Shown: positions 44,766 to 52,536 of the stretch, piece by piece
How the letters are laid out: each line of letters starts with the position of its first letter
How positions within the stretch are numbered: position 1 is the stretch's first letter
NCBI GenBank assembly: GCA_030824275.1
Contig: JAVBXY010000017.1
Span: 1-64,000, forward strand
Origin: Rhodocyclaceae bacterium
GTDB lineage: Bacteria > Pseudomonadota > Gammaproteobacteria > Burkholderiales > Rhodocyclaceae
DNA length: 64,000 nt
Direction of reading: 5' to 3'
Made by a program: the position numbers and the translations under genes
The notes under the pieces: model-generated
Told to the model about the DNA's origin: nothing
Database searches by the model: none
Seen by the model: the letters and a program-made list of their open reading frames with translations, nothing else

Positions 44766-46775
44766 TCAGAATTCCCGGCGGGCGAGAAACTGGAAAGTGG
44801 TCCGGTCGCGCGCGAACTCGCCCTGGGTTTCGCGACTGCGGACCAGGCTCGCGGTCAGATGGAACTTGCGCTCCTGCCACTGGGCACCGAAGGAGGCATC
44901 GCTGCGCCGACGCGGCAGCAGTCCGCTGCGGTCCTGCTCGCCGCCGAGAGTGGCGGTGAGGTCGATGCCGAACCAGTGGCGGGACCAGAAGCGCAATTCG
45001 TAGCCATCCAGATCGGTGTTCTGCGCGGCGTTGCCATATTCGATGCGGGAGTGGCGACGGCTGGCGCGAACATAGCCGAGATCGAACAGTGGTTCCTCGG
45101 TCTGCACATAGATGTCCTCGCTGCTGCGTCGGTAGGGCGAAATCGTCTCCTGCCGGTTCTCGCGCTCGAAGCCGCCCCCCAGCGTCAGCGCAATGCCGGC
45201 ATCCAGCGGCAGGTCGGCGCGGGCGCCGAAAGTGTGACTGCGCACCTCGTTGAGCGGGAAGGTCGGCGAGCCCGACGACAGGCGCGGCGCCGAGGTGACG
45301 TGGCGGAAAAACACATTGAGGTAGCGCGACCAGTTCCAGCTCATGCTCAGTGCCTGGTCGAGCTGCTGGTAGGCGTAGGTGCCGCCGACGTCGTGGGAAT
45401 AGTCCACCAGCACTTTTTCGCCATCGAGGATGCCGCCGCCGATCAGACGCTGGATGCGGGTCTCGGTGCCGACGATGCTGAGCAGGTAGTCGATGCCGGC
45501 GACGAAGGTTTGCGAGCGGCTGGCATTGGTGACCACCGGGCTGCCGGCGACGACGTGGGGATGGCCGAGGGTCGTGTAGGCCGTGCCGGTCAGCGTGATC
45601 TGCTCGCCGAATATCGCGCTTTGTCCGGCCAGCGCCTGTTGCGAGCGCTGGTCGTAGCGGACGTCGTAGCTGAACTGGGCGACGCCGAGCGGAAGGGCCT
45701 GCTCGTAGCGGATTGCACCGTCCATGCCCTGGGCATGGGTGGTGTATTGGCGCGTCCGGGTGTCGTCGCCGCGAACACCGAGGGTGGCTTCGACACCGGT
45801 CATCGGCCAATAGCTGAGCCCGGCGTTGGCGCTTTGCGTCGCTGCGTCGACGCTACCCTGCGTGCTGTGGCTATAGCTGTAGCTGCCGTGGCTGTGCAAC
45901 TGGGCAGTGTGCCGGGCGCGTGCATCGAGCATCAGGCGCTGGTCCTGCAAGTCGGGGTAGCGATTGCTGTCCTGGGTGTATTGCTGGGAATTCAGGCTGA
46001 CGATGCCGGTCAGGTCGTACTGGCGGTCGTCGCCGAACTGGAGCCGGGTGTCGAGATTGAGGGCGTGGTTGGCGGCGGTGCTGGTCTGGATCGGCAGGTT
46101 CAGACTGCCGCTGGTGGATGTCTGCTGGCTGGTCTGCAACTGCAACTGGGTGGAACCGAGAGCGCCGTGGGAACGGCTGGCGTTGAGCGTGAACTGGTCG
46201 ATGAGGTCGTCGACCGTGCGCTCGCTGCCGCTGCCCGTGGTGTGGGTGCGAGTAAATCCGCCTTGCAGCGGAATTGGCGTGACGGGCGCGAGCAGGGAAA
46301 AATCCAGCCCGTAGCGATTGCTCTCCTGATTCAACACCTGGCCCGGTGAAATGCTAACGGTCGGATTGAGGTGTTCAAAAAACAGGTTTCCGCGATAGGG
46401 CTTGTCGCGCAGGAAGCTGGCGCGAGCGCTCAGGTTGTAGAGCGCGCCGCGCGCCGACGCCCGGCCGCTGCCGCTGGAAACATTCTCGCCGTAGAGGATG
46501 GGACCGCCGCCGATGTCCAGGGTGAGAAAGTTGGGGTGGTAGGCGTAGCTGTGGCTCATGACGAAGAGCTCGCTGCGCAAGCCGGCCTGGGACTGGCGTT
46601 CCGTGGTGTTGGCGCTGCCGGTCTGTGCGGTGCTGGCGACGTCGCTGACATAGCGCAGATTGACGTGGCCTTCGATGCCGGTGACACGGAAGGAGTCGAT
46701 CTCCTCGGCACGGGCAGCCGCCGGAAGCAGGGCGAGGGCGACCGCCCCGCCGGCCGCGAGTTGGATGACGCGCAA
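44766..46775 (-). CDS. Outer-membrane beta-barrel protein of the cytochrome locus
   Basis: A 669-residue protein with signal peptide IQLAAGGAVALALLPAAARA and a C-terminal phenylalanine (FQFLARREF), as expected for Bam-inserted barrels. Alternating polar/hydrophobic strands rich in Ser, Thr and Tyr run throughout; examples are TAQLHSHGSYSYSHSTQGSV and AGLSYWPMTGVEATLGVRGD. About 26-28 strands are plausible from its length, comparable with MtrB/PioB-type conduit porins, but no N-terminal CXXC is present. It lies between two NHL genes and among multiheme cytochromes, so it is the likely sheath of a trans-outer-membrane electron conduit. Confidence 0.82.
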   Translation of the reverse strand: MRVIQLAAGGAVALALLPAAARAEEIDSFRVTGIEGHVNLRYVSDVASTAQTGSANTTERQSQAGLRSELFVMSHSYAYHPNFLTLDIGGGPILYGENVSSGSGRASARGALYNLSARASFLRDKPYRGNLFFEHLNPTVSISPGQVLNQESNRYGLDFSLLAPVTPIPLQGGFTRTHTTGSGSERTVDDLIDQFTLNASRSHGALGSTQLQLQTSQQTSTSGSLNLPIQTSTAANHALNLDTRLQFGDDRQYDLTGIVSLNSQQYTQDSNRYPDLQDQRLMLDARARHTAQLHSHGSYSYSHSTQGSVDAATQSANAGLSYWPMTGVEATLGVRGDDTRTRQYTTHAQGMDGAIRYEQALPLGVAQFSYDVRYDQRSQQALAGQSAIFGEQITLTGTAYTTLGHPHVVAGSPVVTNASRSQTFVAGIDYLLSIVGTETRIQRLIGGGILDGEKVLVDYSHDVGGTYAYQQLDQALSMSWNWSRYLNVFFRHVTSAPRLSSGSPTFPLNEVRSHTFGARADLPLDAGIALTLGGGFERENRQETISPYRRSSEDIYVQTEEPLFDLGYVRASRRHSRIEYGNAAQNTDLDGYELRFWSRHWFGIDLTATLGGEQDRSGLLPRRRSDASFGAQWQERKFHLTASLVRSRETQGEFARDRTTFQFLARREF

Positions 46776-46787
46776 TTGGCTTGCCCC

Positions 46788-47933
46788 TTACGAGTTCGGG
46801 GTGGCAGCAGCTTTGTCATCCGGTGGGTAGTCGACGCCGCGCATCTTGCCGAAGCCGAACACGTCGATCTTGTTGGGACCGAACTGGCTGGCGACCAGGA
46901 CCAGATAGTCGAGGTCGAACTTCGGCTGGGCAAACTTGCGGAAGGCGGCGACGTTGTCGTAGTCGATGGTCACACCGGCCGGCAGGTTGAGCGATTCCGC
47001 CGCCTTTTCGGTCTGGCCGAAATACAGCAGCAGCTTGCCGCTGTTGTCGAAGACCTGGACATTCTGGAAGGCCGCGTCGCCGACGAACAGGCGCCCCTGA
47101 CGATCCATGGCGATGCCCTTGGGCCGGGCGAAGCTGCCCAGGGTGGTGCCGACGGTACCGTAGGAACGCACCGGCTTGCCCTCTGCGGTGAAACGCTGGA
47201 CGCGGTAGTTGCTGGTCTCGACGACGTAGATGTCGCCGTCCGGGCCGCGCGCGATATTGGTTGGATGGAACAGTTCGCCCTCGCCCGAGCCGGCCTTGCC
47301 GAAAGTGAACAGGGTTTTTCCCGTGCGCTTTTCCAGCACATGGATCTGGTGGTTGAGAATGTCGGCGACGTAGAGGCGGTCGCCGGCAATCGCCAGATCC
47401 ACCGGGCGGAACTGCTTGCTGGTGCCGTAGGCCGCGACGTAGCGGTCGTCGCGGTCATAGACCAACACCTGATCGCGGCCGGTATCGGTGACGAACTTGG
47501 TGCCGTCGGTATCGATACGGATATTGATCGGCCGCTTCATGCGCCCGTTGCCGGTGCCGGCGTTGAAGCTGAAGCGCTGTTTGGCCAGATCGAAAATGGC
47601 CAGTCCGCCGGCCCCCGTGTCGGCCACATACATCCGGCCCTGAAACATGGCGACGCCATAGGGCTGCGTCAGGCGCTGGTTCTCCTTTTCGTCGCCGAGG
47701 ATGAAGTCGGCGAAGCTGTCGGCCTTGCCGGCGATGTCGCGTTCGCTGGCGATGGTGGTCAGGTACTGGATGCGCGGCGGATTGGGCAGCGACGGATAAA
47801 AAGTCGGCGCTGGCGAGACGGCGATTTTCTCCTGCGGCGGGTTGCTGACGCAGGCGGAGAGCAATCCGGTTGACACAACTGCGGCCAGAATGGCGGCGAG
47901 GCAGGCACGGCGGCGATGGCCGAATGTTTTCAT
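46788..47933 (-). CDS. NHL-repeat lipoprotein
   Basis: A 381-residue lipoprotein (lipobox LLSAC, cysteine at residue 28) with a six-bladed NHL propeller: LTQPYGVAMFQGRMYVADTG, MKRPINIRIDTDGTKFVTDTG, FHPTNIARGPDGDIYVVETS and FARPKGIAMDRQGRLFVGDA. It resembles the second NHL protein of the locus but is longer and lipid-anchored, so the two could form a pair on different membranes or faces. It carries one copy of the window's 16-base word (47799-47814), read there as SPAPTF. The start is 23 bases after the 4-haem cytochrome gene. Confidence 0.87.
   Translation of the reverse strand: MKTFGHRRRACLAAILAAVVSTGLLSACVSNPPQEKIAVSPAPTFYPSLPNPPRIQYLTTIASERDIAGKADSFADFILGDEKENQRLTQPYGVAMFQGRMYVADTGAGGLAIFDLAKQRFSFNAGTGNGRMKRPINIRIDTDGTKFVTDTGRDQVLVYDRDDRYVAAYGTSKQFRPVDLAIAGDRLYVADILNHQIHVLEKRTGKTLFTFGKAGSGEGELFHPTNIARGPDGDIYVVETSNYRVQRFTAEGKPVRSYGTVGTTLGSFARPKGIAMDRQGRLFVGDAAFQNVQVFDNSGKLLLYFGQTEKAAESLNLPAGVTIDYDNVAAFRKFAQPKFDLDYLVLVASQFGPNKIDVFGFGKMRGVDYPPDDKAAATPNS
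47799..47814 (-). repeat. 16-base word copy 2 (NHL lipoprotein)
   Basis: The + strand reads AAAAGTCGGCGCTGGC, the reverse complement of the other copies. In the NHL lipoprotein it is read in a different frame and sense (SPAPTF). Confidence 0.8.
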
Positions 47934-47956
47934 GACGACTCCCTGGGCGCGATGTT

Positions 47957-48613
47957 TTATTTGTTGTGGCAGGCGAGGCAGACCTTGCTGCCGGCCTGAT
48001 CCACCTTGACCAGACCGGACCCGGCGGTGCCGACGGTGAAGGTGTTGTGCACGTCGTGACAGGAGTCGCATTCCATCTTGCCGCCGTAGAGCAGGACCGA
48101 AGCGATGGTGCCGGTCTTGGTCTGTGTGCCGGAGCCGATGGTGACGCTCTTCGCGGCCGGGTCATGGAGCGAGCCGTCGGCCGTGGCCAGCGCCGTGTCG
48201 TAGGTGAAGCCGATGGGGTGCGAGGACTTGAGGTTGGTGCCGAGATTGTTCTTGGCCGAGATCATGCTGGTGCCGGTAACGCCGCCGAAGCTATTTACCG
48301 CGACGGTGCCGTCGTGGCAGGACAGGCAGAGCTTGGAGCCGCCACCCGGCTGCGTGGTGGTGGCGTTCATGGTCGGGCTGCTGTAGAGGGTGTAGCTGGC
48401 GGTGGAGTTGGAGTGATTCCACAGCGGCGCGTCGGCGACGCTGGTATCGGACTTGTGGGGCGTGTGGCAGGCGACGCAGATGCGGCCGCCGGACCAGGCC
48501 GAGGAAGTGAAATCGTGGGCCGAGCCGGTGATGGTGCCGGCCAGTGCCGGCACCGTCGCCAGCAGCAACAGGGCCCTGACGACCCATCCCGTGAGGGTGT
48601 GTATCAGTTTCAT
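47957..48613 (-). CDS. Tetraheme c-type cytochrome
   Basis: A 218-residue exported cytochrome. The signal peptide is WVVRALLLLATVPALA, and four CXXCH sites follow (CVACH, CLSCH, CDSCH and CLACH). Its N-terminal block GGRICVACHTPHKSDTSVADAPLWNHSN is the doubled-CXXCH domain feature also found in the 12-haem protein, suggesting a related fold. The ATG has an AAAGGAG ribosome site 7 bases upstream. It is the first gene of the leftward electron-conduit operon. Confidence 0.9.
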   Translation of the reverse strand: MKLIHTLTGWVVRALLLLATVPALAGTITGSAHDFTSSAWSGGRICVACHTPHKSDTSVADAPLWNHSNSTASYTLYSSPTMNATTTQPGGGSKLCLSCHDGTVAVNSFGGVTGTSMISAKNNLGTNLKSSHPIGFTYDTALATADGSLHDPAAKSVTIGSGTQTKTGTIASVLLYGGKMECDSCHDVHNTFTVGTAGSGLVKVDQAGSKVCLACHNK

Positions 48614-48660
48614 GGTCTTGCTCCTTTGCTGAATTGGTGGGTTGGAACGCAGGGGTGACA

Positions 48661-48684
48661 GATGCGGAGCGGATATTCCGCATC
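48661..48684. promoter_or_regulatory. Inverted repeat in the divergent cytochrome promoter region
   Basis: GATGCGGA (48661-48668) pairs with TCCGCATC (48677-48684), with an inner GCGGA-TAT-TCCGC dyad at 48669-48681. It lies 48 bases upstream of the tetrahaem gene start, in the 184-base gap between the two conduit operons. The word CGGATATTCCGC (48670-48681) is the exact reverse complement of 31227-31238 upstream of the motor operon. A shared regulator site is one reading. Confidence 0.45.
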
Positions 48685-48797
48685 CGGCGGTGTCGTCGCC
48701 ACTGTCGTCAACGCCCGACACTATTTCGGTCGGGGTTATTTCCCTAGGATGCGAAGCGTCATCAACGAGGGGCCATCCACCGGCCCGGGGATTTGCC

Positions 48798-49658
48798 ATG
48801 GAACTCGACGCCACGGCCGGGGCCTGCCCGGCACCTTTGCCACCCATACGGCAACGCATCGCCCGCTTCCTTGCCGCCGTGACCACGCCCGTGATCGTGA
48901 TCGCTGGCGGCATGGCCGCCTGGATCGTGCATGAACACACGCCCTACACTTCCGGCTCCGACTTCGGCTATTGGCTCGGCGTCACCGGCGGTTCGCTGAT
49001 GCTGGCCCTGCTGATCTACCCCCTGCGCAAACGCTTTCGCGTCTTCGCCTTCCTCGGGCCGTTGCGGCACTGGTTCCGCTTCCACCTGCTGGCGGGCATC
49101 GGCGGGCCGCTGATCGTGCTATTCCATTCCACTTTCCGCGTCGGTTCCTTCAATGCCGCCATTGCACTGGCCAGCATGCTGCTGGTGGTGGCCAGCGGCA
49201 TCGTCGGCCGCTTCATCTATCGCAAGATCCACAACGGCCTCTACGGTAGTCGCAGCAGCCTGGAGGAATTGCAGAAGGATCTCGCCGCGCAGATGAGCAC
49301 GCTGGCGCCGCTGCTGGATCAGTTGCCGAGCGTGGCGCGGGAAGTGCAACGCTTTTCCGACCTGGTCGCCTGCCCGGCGCAAGGCCGCTGGGCACGGCTG
49401 CTCCATTTCATCTCGCTCGGCGCACGGCGCCAGTTGGTCGGCTGGCGGGTCCGCGCCGCGATCCGCCGCCATGGCAGCACCGACGAGCTGCACACGCTGG
49501 CCGCGACCATCGACAAGACCCTGCAAGCGGTTCAGCGCACGGCCCAGTATTCAAGTTATGAAAGGCTCTTTTCCCTCTGGCATGTCATTCACATTCCGTT
49601 TCTGTGCATGCTGGTGCTTACGGCCATCGTGCATGTCGTGGCGGTCCACGCTTACTGA
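48798..49658 (+). CDS. b-type cytochrome-like membrane protein
   Basis: A 286-residue protein with about five membrane helices: VTTPVIVIAGGMAAWIV, YWLGVTGGSLMLALLIYPL, FHLLAGIGGPLIVLFHSTFRV, IALASMLLVVASGIVGRFIY and a last HIPFLCMLVLTAIVHVVAVH. Paired histidines in the third and last helices (HLLAGIGGPLIVLFH and WHVIHIPF...VHVVAVH) could hold b haems, as in ferric-reductase or cytochrome b561-type proteins. A cytoplasmic loop with an EELQKDLAAQMSTLAPLLDQL helix lies between helices 4 and 5. It is the first gene of the rightward operon and probably passes electrons from the downstream flavoprotein to the 18-haem cytochrome. Confidence 0.78.
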   Translation: MELDATAGACPAPLPPIRQRIARFLAAVTTPVIVIAGGMAAWIVHEHTPYTSGSDFGYWLGVTGGSLMLALLIYPLRKRFRVFAFLGPLRHWFRFHLLAGIGGPLIVLFHSTFRVGSFNAAIALASMLLVVASGIVGRFIYRKIHNGLYGSRSSLEELQKDLAAQMSTLAPLLDQLPSVAREVQRFSDLVACPAQGRWARLLHFISLGARRQLVGWRVRAAIRRHGSTDELHTLAATIDKTLQAVQRTAQYSSYERLFSLWHVIHIPFLCMLVLTAIVHVVAVHAY

Positions 49659-49774
49659 CTTTCATGCGACAAGCTCCACCCACGGAAGATGAAATACGCG
49701 AAAGTCGATTGGTCGCCCGCCCCCCTTCGCCTCCAATCGCAAACGTCGCATGCGACCTTCCCTCGCGGGGGGTT
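49656..49774 (+). repeat. Intergenic repeat copy A
   Basis: This stretch begins at the TGA of the b-type gene and ends in a CTCGCGGGGGGTT sequence before the 18-haem cytochrome. Its core GATGAAATACGCGAAAGTCG, then ATTGGTCGCCCGCCCCCCTT, closely matches copy B at 59724-59816 on the other strand. An extra 26-28 bases, including the palindrome GTCGCATGCGAC (49745-49756), separate it from the terminator-like end. It fills nearly the whole 163-base gap. Confidence 0.75.
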
Positions 49775-49821
49775 ACTAGTTGGCGCGCTGCGCGCATCCA
49801 TAACAGGGGACTCCGAATAAA

Positions 49822-51219
49822 TTGTTTCACGTCAAGCTCGCCGGCCTGTTCCTGATCCTGTTCGCGATGGCTGCCACCGCATCCGCGCAGAATCTGGAAT
49901 CGGCGGTCATGCCTGGCCCGGTGATCAAGGGCCACGCCGACCAGGAAGGGGACTGCGCGAAATGCCATGTGCGCTTTGATCGCGCCGCCCAGCCCCGGCT
50001 CTGCCTCGACTGCCACAAGGCGGTGCGCGGCGACGTCGCGGGCGGTGGCGGCTATCATGGTCGCCTGCGCGAGCAGGGCCGCGAATGCCGCAGCTGTCAC
50101 ACCGAGCACAAGGGGCGCGGTGCAAAAATCGTGTTCCTCGACGAGAAAAAATTCGACCACCGGCAAACCGACTTCGCCCTGCGCGGCAAGCACAAGGGCC
50201 GGGCCTGCGATAGTTGCCACCGCCCCGGCGTCAAGCATCGCGATGCGCCCGGCGACTGCAACTCCTGCCACCGCAAGGACGATAAGCACAAGGGTGGCCT
50301 CGGTGCCAAATGCGGCAACTGCCATGGCGAGGACACCTGGAAGGATGGCCGCTTCGATCACGGCAAGACGAAATTCCCGCTGCGCCGGGGCCATGCCGGA
50401 CCGAAAGTGAAATGCGAAAGCTGTCACGTCGGCCAGGACTACACCGACACGCCCCGCGAATGCACCTCATGCCACCGGGACGAGGACATGAAGGACGGTC
50501 ACAAAGGACATTTCGGCACCCGTTGCGAAAAGTGTCATGACGAAGGCGAATGGGCGCTACCGACCTTTCGCCACGAACGCGACACGCACTATCCGCTGCT
50601 CGACCGCCATCGCCTGGTCGACTGCATGAGCTGCCATCGCGCGCCCCTGTTCCGCAGCAAGACGCCCACGCGCTGCGTTGCCTGTCACCGTGACGACGAT
50701 GTGCACAAGAACAGCCTCGGCGACACGTGCGACAAGTGCCATAGCGTCAAGGGCTGGAAGGGCACCAGCTTCGATCACGATGCGGACACGAAATTTGCGC
50801 TGCGCGACAAGCACAAGACGGCGAAGTGCGTTGCTTGCCACAAGGACCAGGGCATGCGCGAGAAGCTGGCGACCAAGTGTCTTTCCTGTCACGAGAAGGA
50901 TGACCGGGAGAAAGGACACAAGGGCAACTTCGGCGACAAGTGCGAGACCTGTCACGATGCCCGTTCCTTCGACAAGCCGATCTTCGACCATGGCCGCGAT
51001 GCGAAATATGTCCTGGAAGGAAAGCATCAGAAAGTGAAGTGCGCCAGTTGCCATCGGGGGCCTCTCTATCGCAGCAAGACCGACACCGCCTGCTACGCCT
51101 GTCACAAGAAGGAAGACGTGCACTTCGCCAGCTTCGGCCTCGATTGCGAGTCCTGCCACGTCACCACGGACTGGCGCAAGATCGTCCGCCGCGACGCGGC
51201 AAAGGGGCGTGTTCCATGA
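49822..51219 (+). CDS. Octadecaheme c-type cytochrome
   Basis: A 465-residue exported cytochrome with signal peptide KLAGLFLILFAMAATASA and 18 CXXCH sites, about one per 25 residues. The spacing is regular: pairs of sites alternate with KFPLR/KFALR-like segments ahead of a histidine-rich GKHKGRACDSCH, HAGPKVKCESCH or DKHKTAKCVACH, so the gene seems built from an internal repeat carrying about two haems. Histidine-rich flanks offer distal ligands. The start is TTG with AGGGGA upstream. It overlaps the flavoprotein gene as ATGA. Periplasmic electron wiring is the likely role. Confidence 0.92.
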   Translation: MFHVKLAGLFLILFAMAATASAQNLESAVMPGPVIKGHADQEGDCAKCHVRFDRAAQPRLCLDCHKAVRGDVAGGGGYHGRLREQGRECRSCHTEHKGRGAKIVFLDEKKFDHRQTDFALRGKHKGRACDSCHRPGVKHRDAPGDCNSCHRKDDKHKGGLGAKCGNCHGEDTWKDGRFDHGKTKFPLRRGHAGPKVKCESCHVGQDYTDTPRECTSCHRDEDMKDGHKGHFGTRCEKCHDEGEWALPTFRHERDTHYPLLDRHRLVDCMSCHRAPLFRSKTPTRCVACHRDDDVHKNSLGDTCDKCHSVKGWKGTSFDHDADTKFALRDKHKTAKCVACHKDQGMREKLATKCLSCHEKDDREKGHKGNFGDKCETCHDARSFDKPIFDHGRDAKYVLEGKHQKVKCASCHRGPLYRSKTDTACYACHKKEDVHFASFGLDCESCHVTTDWRKIVRRDAAKGRVP

Positions 51220-52514
51220 TGCCGCTGGGTCTGTGGACGGCCTATGCGCTGCCCCTGCTCTTCGTGCTGCTGCTGCACATCCATCGCCGCCGCCATCGCG
51301 AACTTGCTGCCGTGGAGATGCTGAAACAGGCGCAGGAAGCCGGCATGACGGAGCCGCCCAGCCTGCATCCGGTGGTCGATCCGTCTCTGTGCTGCGGCGC
51401 TGGCGCTTGCGTCAAGGCGTGTCCCGAGGAAGCGCTGGGCATCATCAACGGCAAAGCCCAGCTGGTCAATCCGACCGTCTGCATCGGGCACGGGGCCTGT
51501 GCGGCGGCTTGTCCGGTGGAGGCCATCAAGCTGGTCTTCGGCACGGCCAAGCGCGGCATGGACATTCCCGAGGTCAAGCCGAACTTCGAGACCAATGTGC
51601 CGGGCATCTATATCGCCGGAGAACTCGGCGGCATGGGCCTGGTGCGCAAGGCCGCCGAGCAGGGTCGGCAGGCCATGGAGTCGATGGCGAAGCAGCGTGC
51701 CGGCGACGACCGGCTCGATGTGGTGATCGTCGGCGCCGGCCCGGCGGGCCTCGCCGCGACCCTGGGGGCCATGGAACACAAGCTGCGTTTCGTCACCCTG
51801 GAGCAGGAGGACTCGCTCGGCGGCACCGTGTATCACTATCCGCGCAACAAGATCGTCATGACCCAGCCGGTGGTGCTGCCCCTGGTCGGCAAGGCCAAGC
51901 TGGGCGAGATTTCCAAGGAGGCCCTGCTGGCTTTCTGGCAGGACATCGTGGATCGGGTCGGCATGAAGATCGAGTTCGGCCAGCGGGTGGAGAAGGTCGT
52001 TGCGAATGGAGACGGCTTCGTCGTCACCACGGATCGCGGCGAATTTCGTACCCGCAATATCGTGCTCGCCATCGGCCGTCGCGGCACACCGCGAAAATTG
52101 GGGGTGCCCGGCGAGGACTTGCCCAAGGTGGTGTATCGCCTGATCGATCCCGAGCAGTATCGAGGGCAGCGGGTCGTGGTGGTCGGTGGCGGCGACAGTG
52201 CCATCGAGGCGGCCGTGGCGATTGCCGACGAAGCGGGCAGCGAGGTGATCCTCTCCTATCGCGGCGAGGCCTTCGGTCGCGTCAAGCAGAAGAACCGCGA
52301 GCGACTGGCCGAGGCCGAGGCGGCGGGCCGCCTGCGGGTGATGTTGGCTTCCGGTGTATCCCGTATCGAGCCGGAGCGCGTGCATATCGATGCCGGTGGC
52401 GAGAGCCACGAGTTTCCCAACGATGCCGTGATCGTCTGTGCGGGTGGCATACTGCCCACCCCGATGCTCAAGGAGATGGGTATACGGGTGGAAACAAAGT
52501 TTGGTGCCGAGTAG
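51216..52514 (+). CDS. Membrane-anchored FeS/FAD NAD(P)-binding oxidoreductase
   Basis: A 432-residue protein. One N-terminal helix (LWTAYALPLLFVLLLHIH) is followed by a ferredoxin-like domain with SLCCGAGACVKACPE and VCIGHGACAAACPVE, then a thioredoxin-reductase-like flavoprotein with VVIVGAGPAGLAATLGA (FAD) and VVVVGGGDSAIEAAVAIADE (NAD(P)). The second cysteine of each CxxCxxCxxxCP motif is replaced (Ala and His), leaving three cysteines each. This variation occurs in related proteins, so the clusters may be [3Fe-4S] or use another ligand. It likely moves electrons between NAD(P)H and the b-type and multihaem partners. Confidence 0.87.
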   Translation: MMPLGLWTAYALPLLFVLLLHIHRRRHRELAAVEMLKQAQEAGMTEPPSLHPVVDPSLCCGAGACVKACPEEALGIINGKAQLVNPTVCIGHGACAAACPVEAIKLVFGTAKRGMDIPEVKPNFETNVPGIYIAGELGGMGLVRKAAEQGRQAMESMAKQRAGDDRLDVVIVGAGPAGLAATLGAMEHKLRFVTLEQEDSLGGTVYHYPRNKIVMTQPVVLPLVGKAKLGEISKEALLAFWQDIVDRVGMKIEFGQRVEKVVANGDGFVVTTDRGEFRTRNIVLAIGRRGTPRKLGVPGEDLPKVVYRLIDPEQYRGQRVVVVGGGDSAIEAAVAIADEAGSEVILSYRGEAFGRVKQKNRERLAEAEAAGRLRVMLASGVSRIEPERVHIDAGGESHEFPNDAVIVCAGGILPTPMLKEMGIRVETKFGAE

Positions 52515-52536
52515 ATTTCATGGGTCCAATTTTCGG

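Noticed and set aside
42419-46349. Long antisense frames over the 12-haem cytochrome, NHL and barrel genes
   Set aside because: Sense genes show signal peptides and CXXCH or NHL motifs; the antisense frames are Val/Ala/Gly-rich without motifs.
46371-47873. 500-codon antisense frame over the NHL lipoprotein
   Set aside because: No family features and no start signal; it mirrors the NHL gene's GC-skewed codons.
41355-52514. Canonical MtrCAB or MtoAB conduit
   Set aside because: No decahaem MtrA/MtrC-like pattern, the barrel lacks an N-terminal CXXC, and extra NHL genes are present. The locus is described as a conduit of unassigned type.
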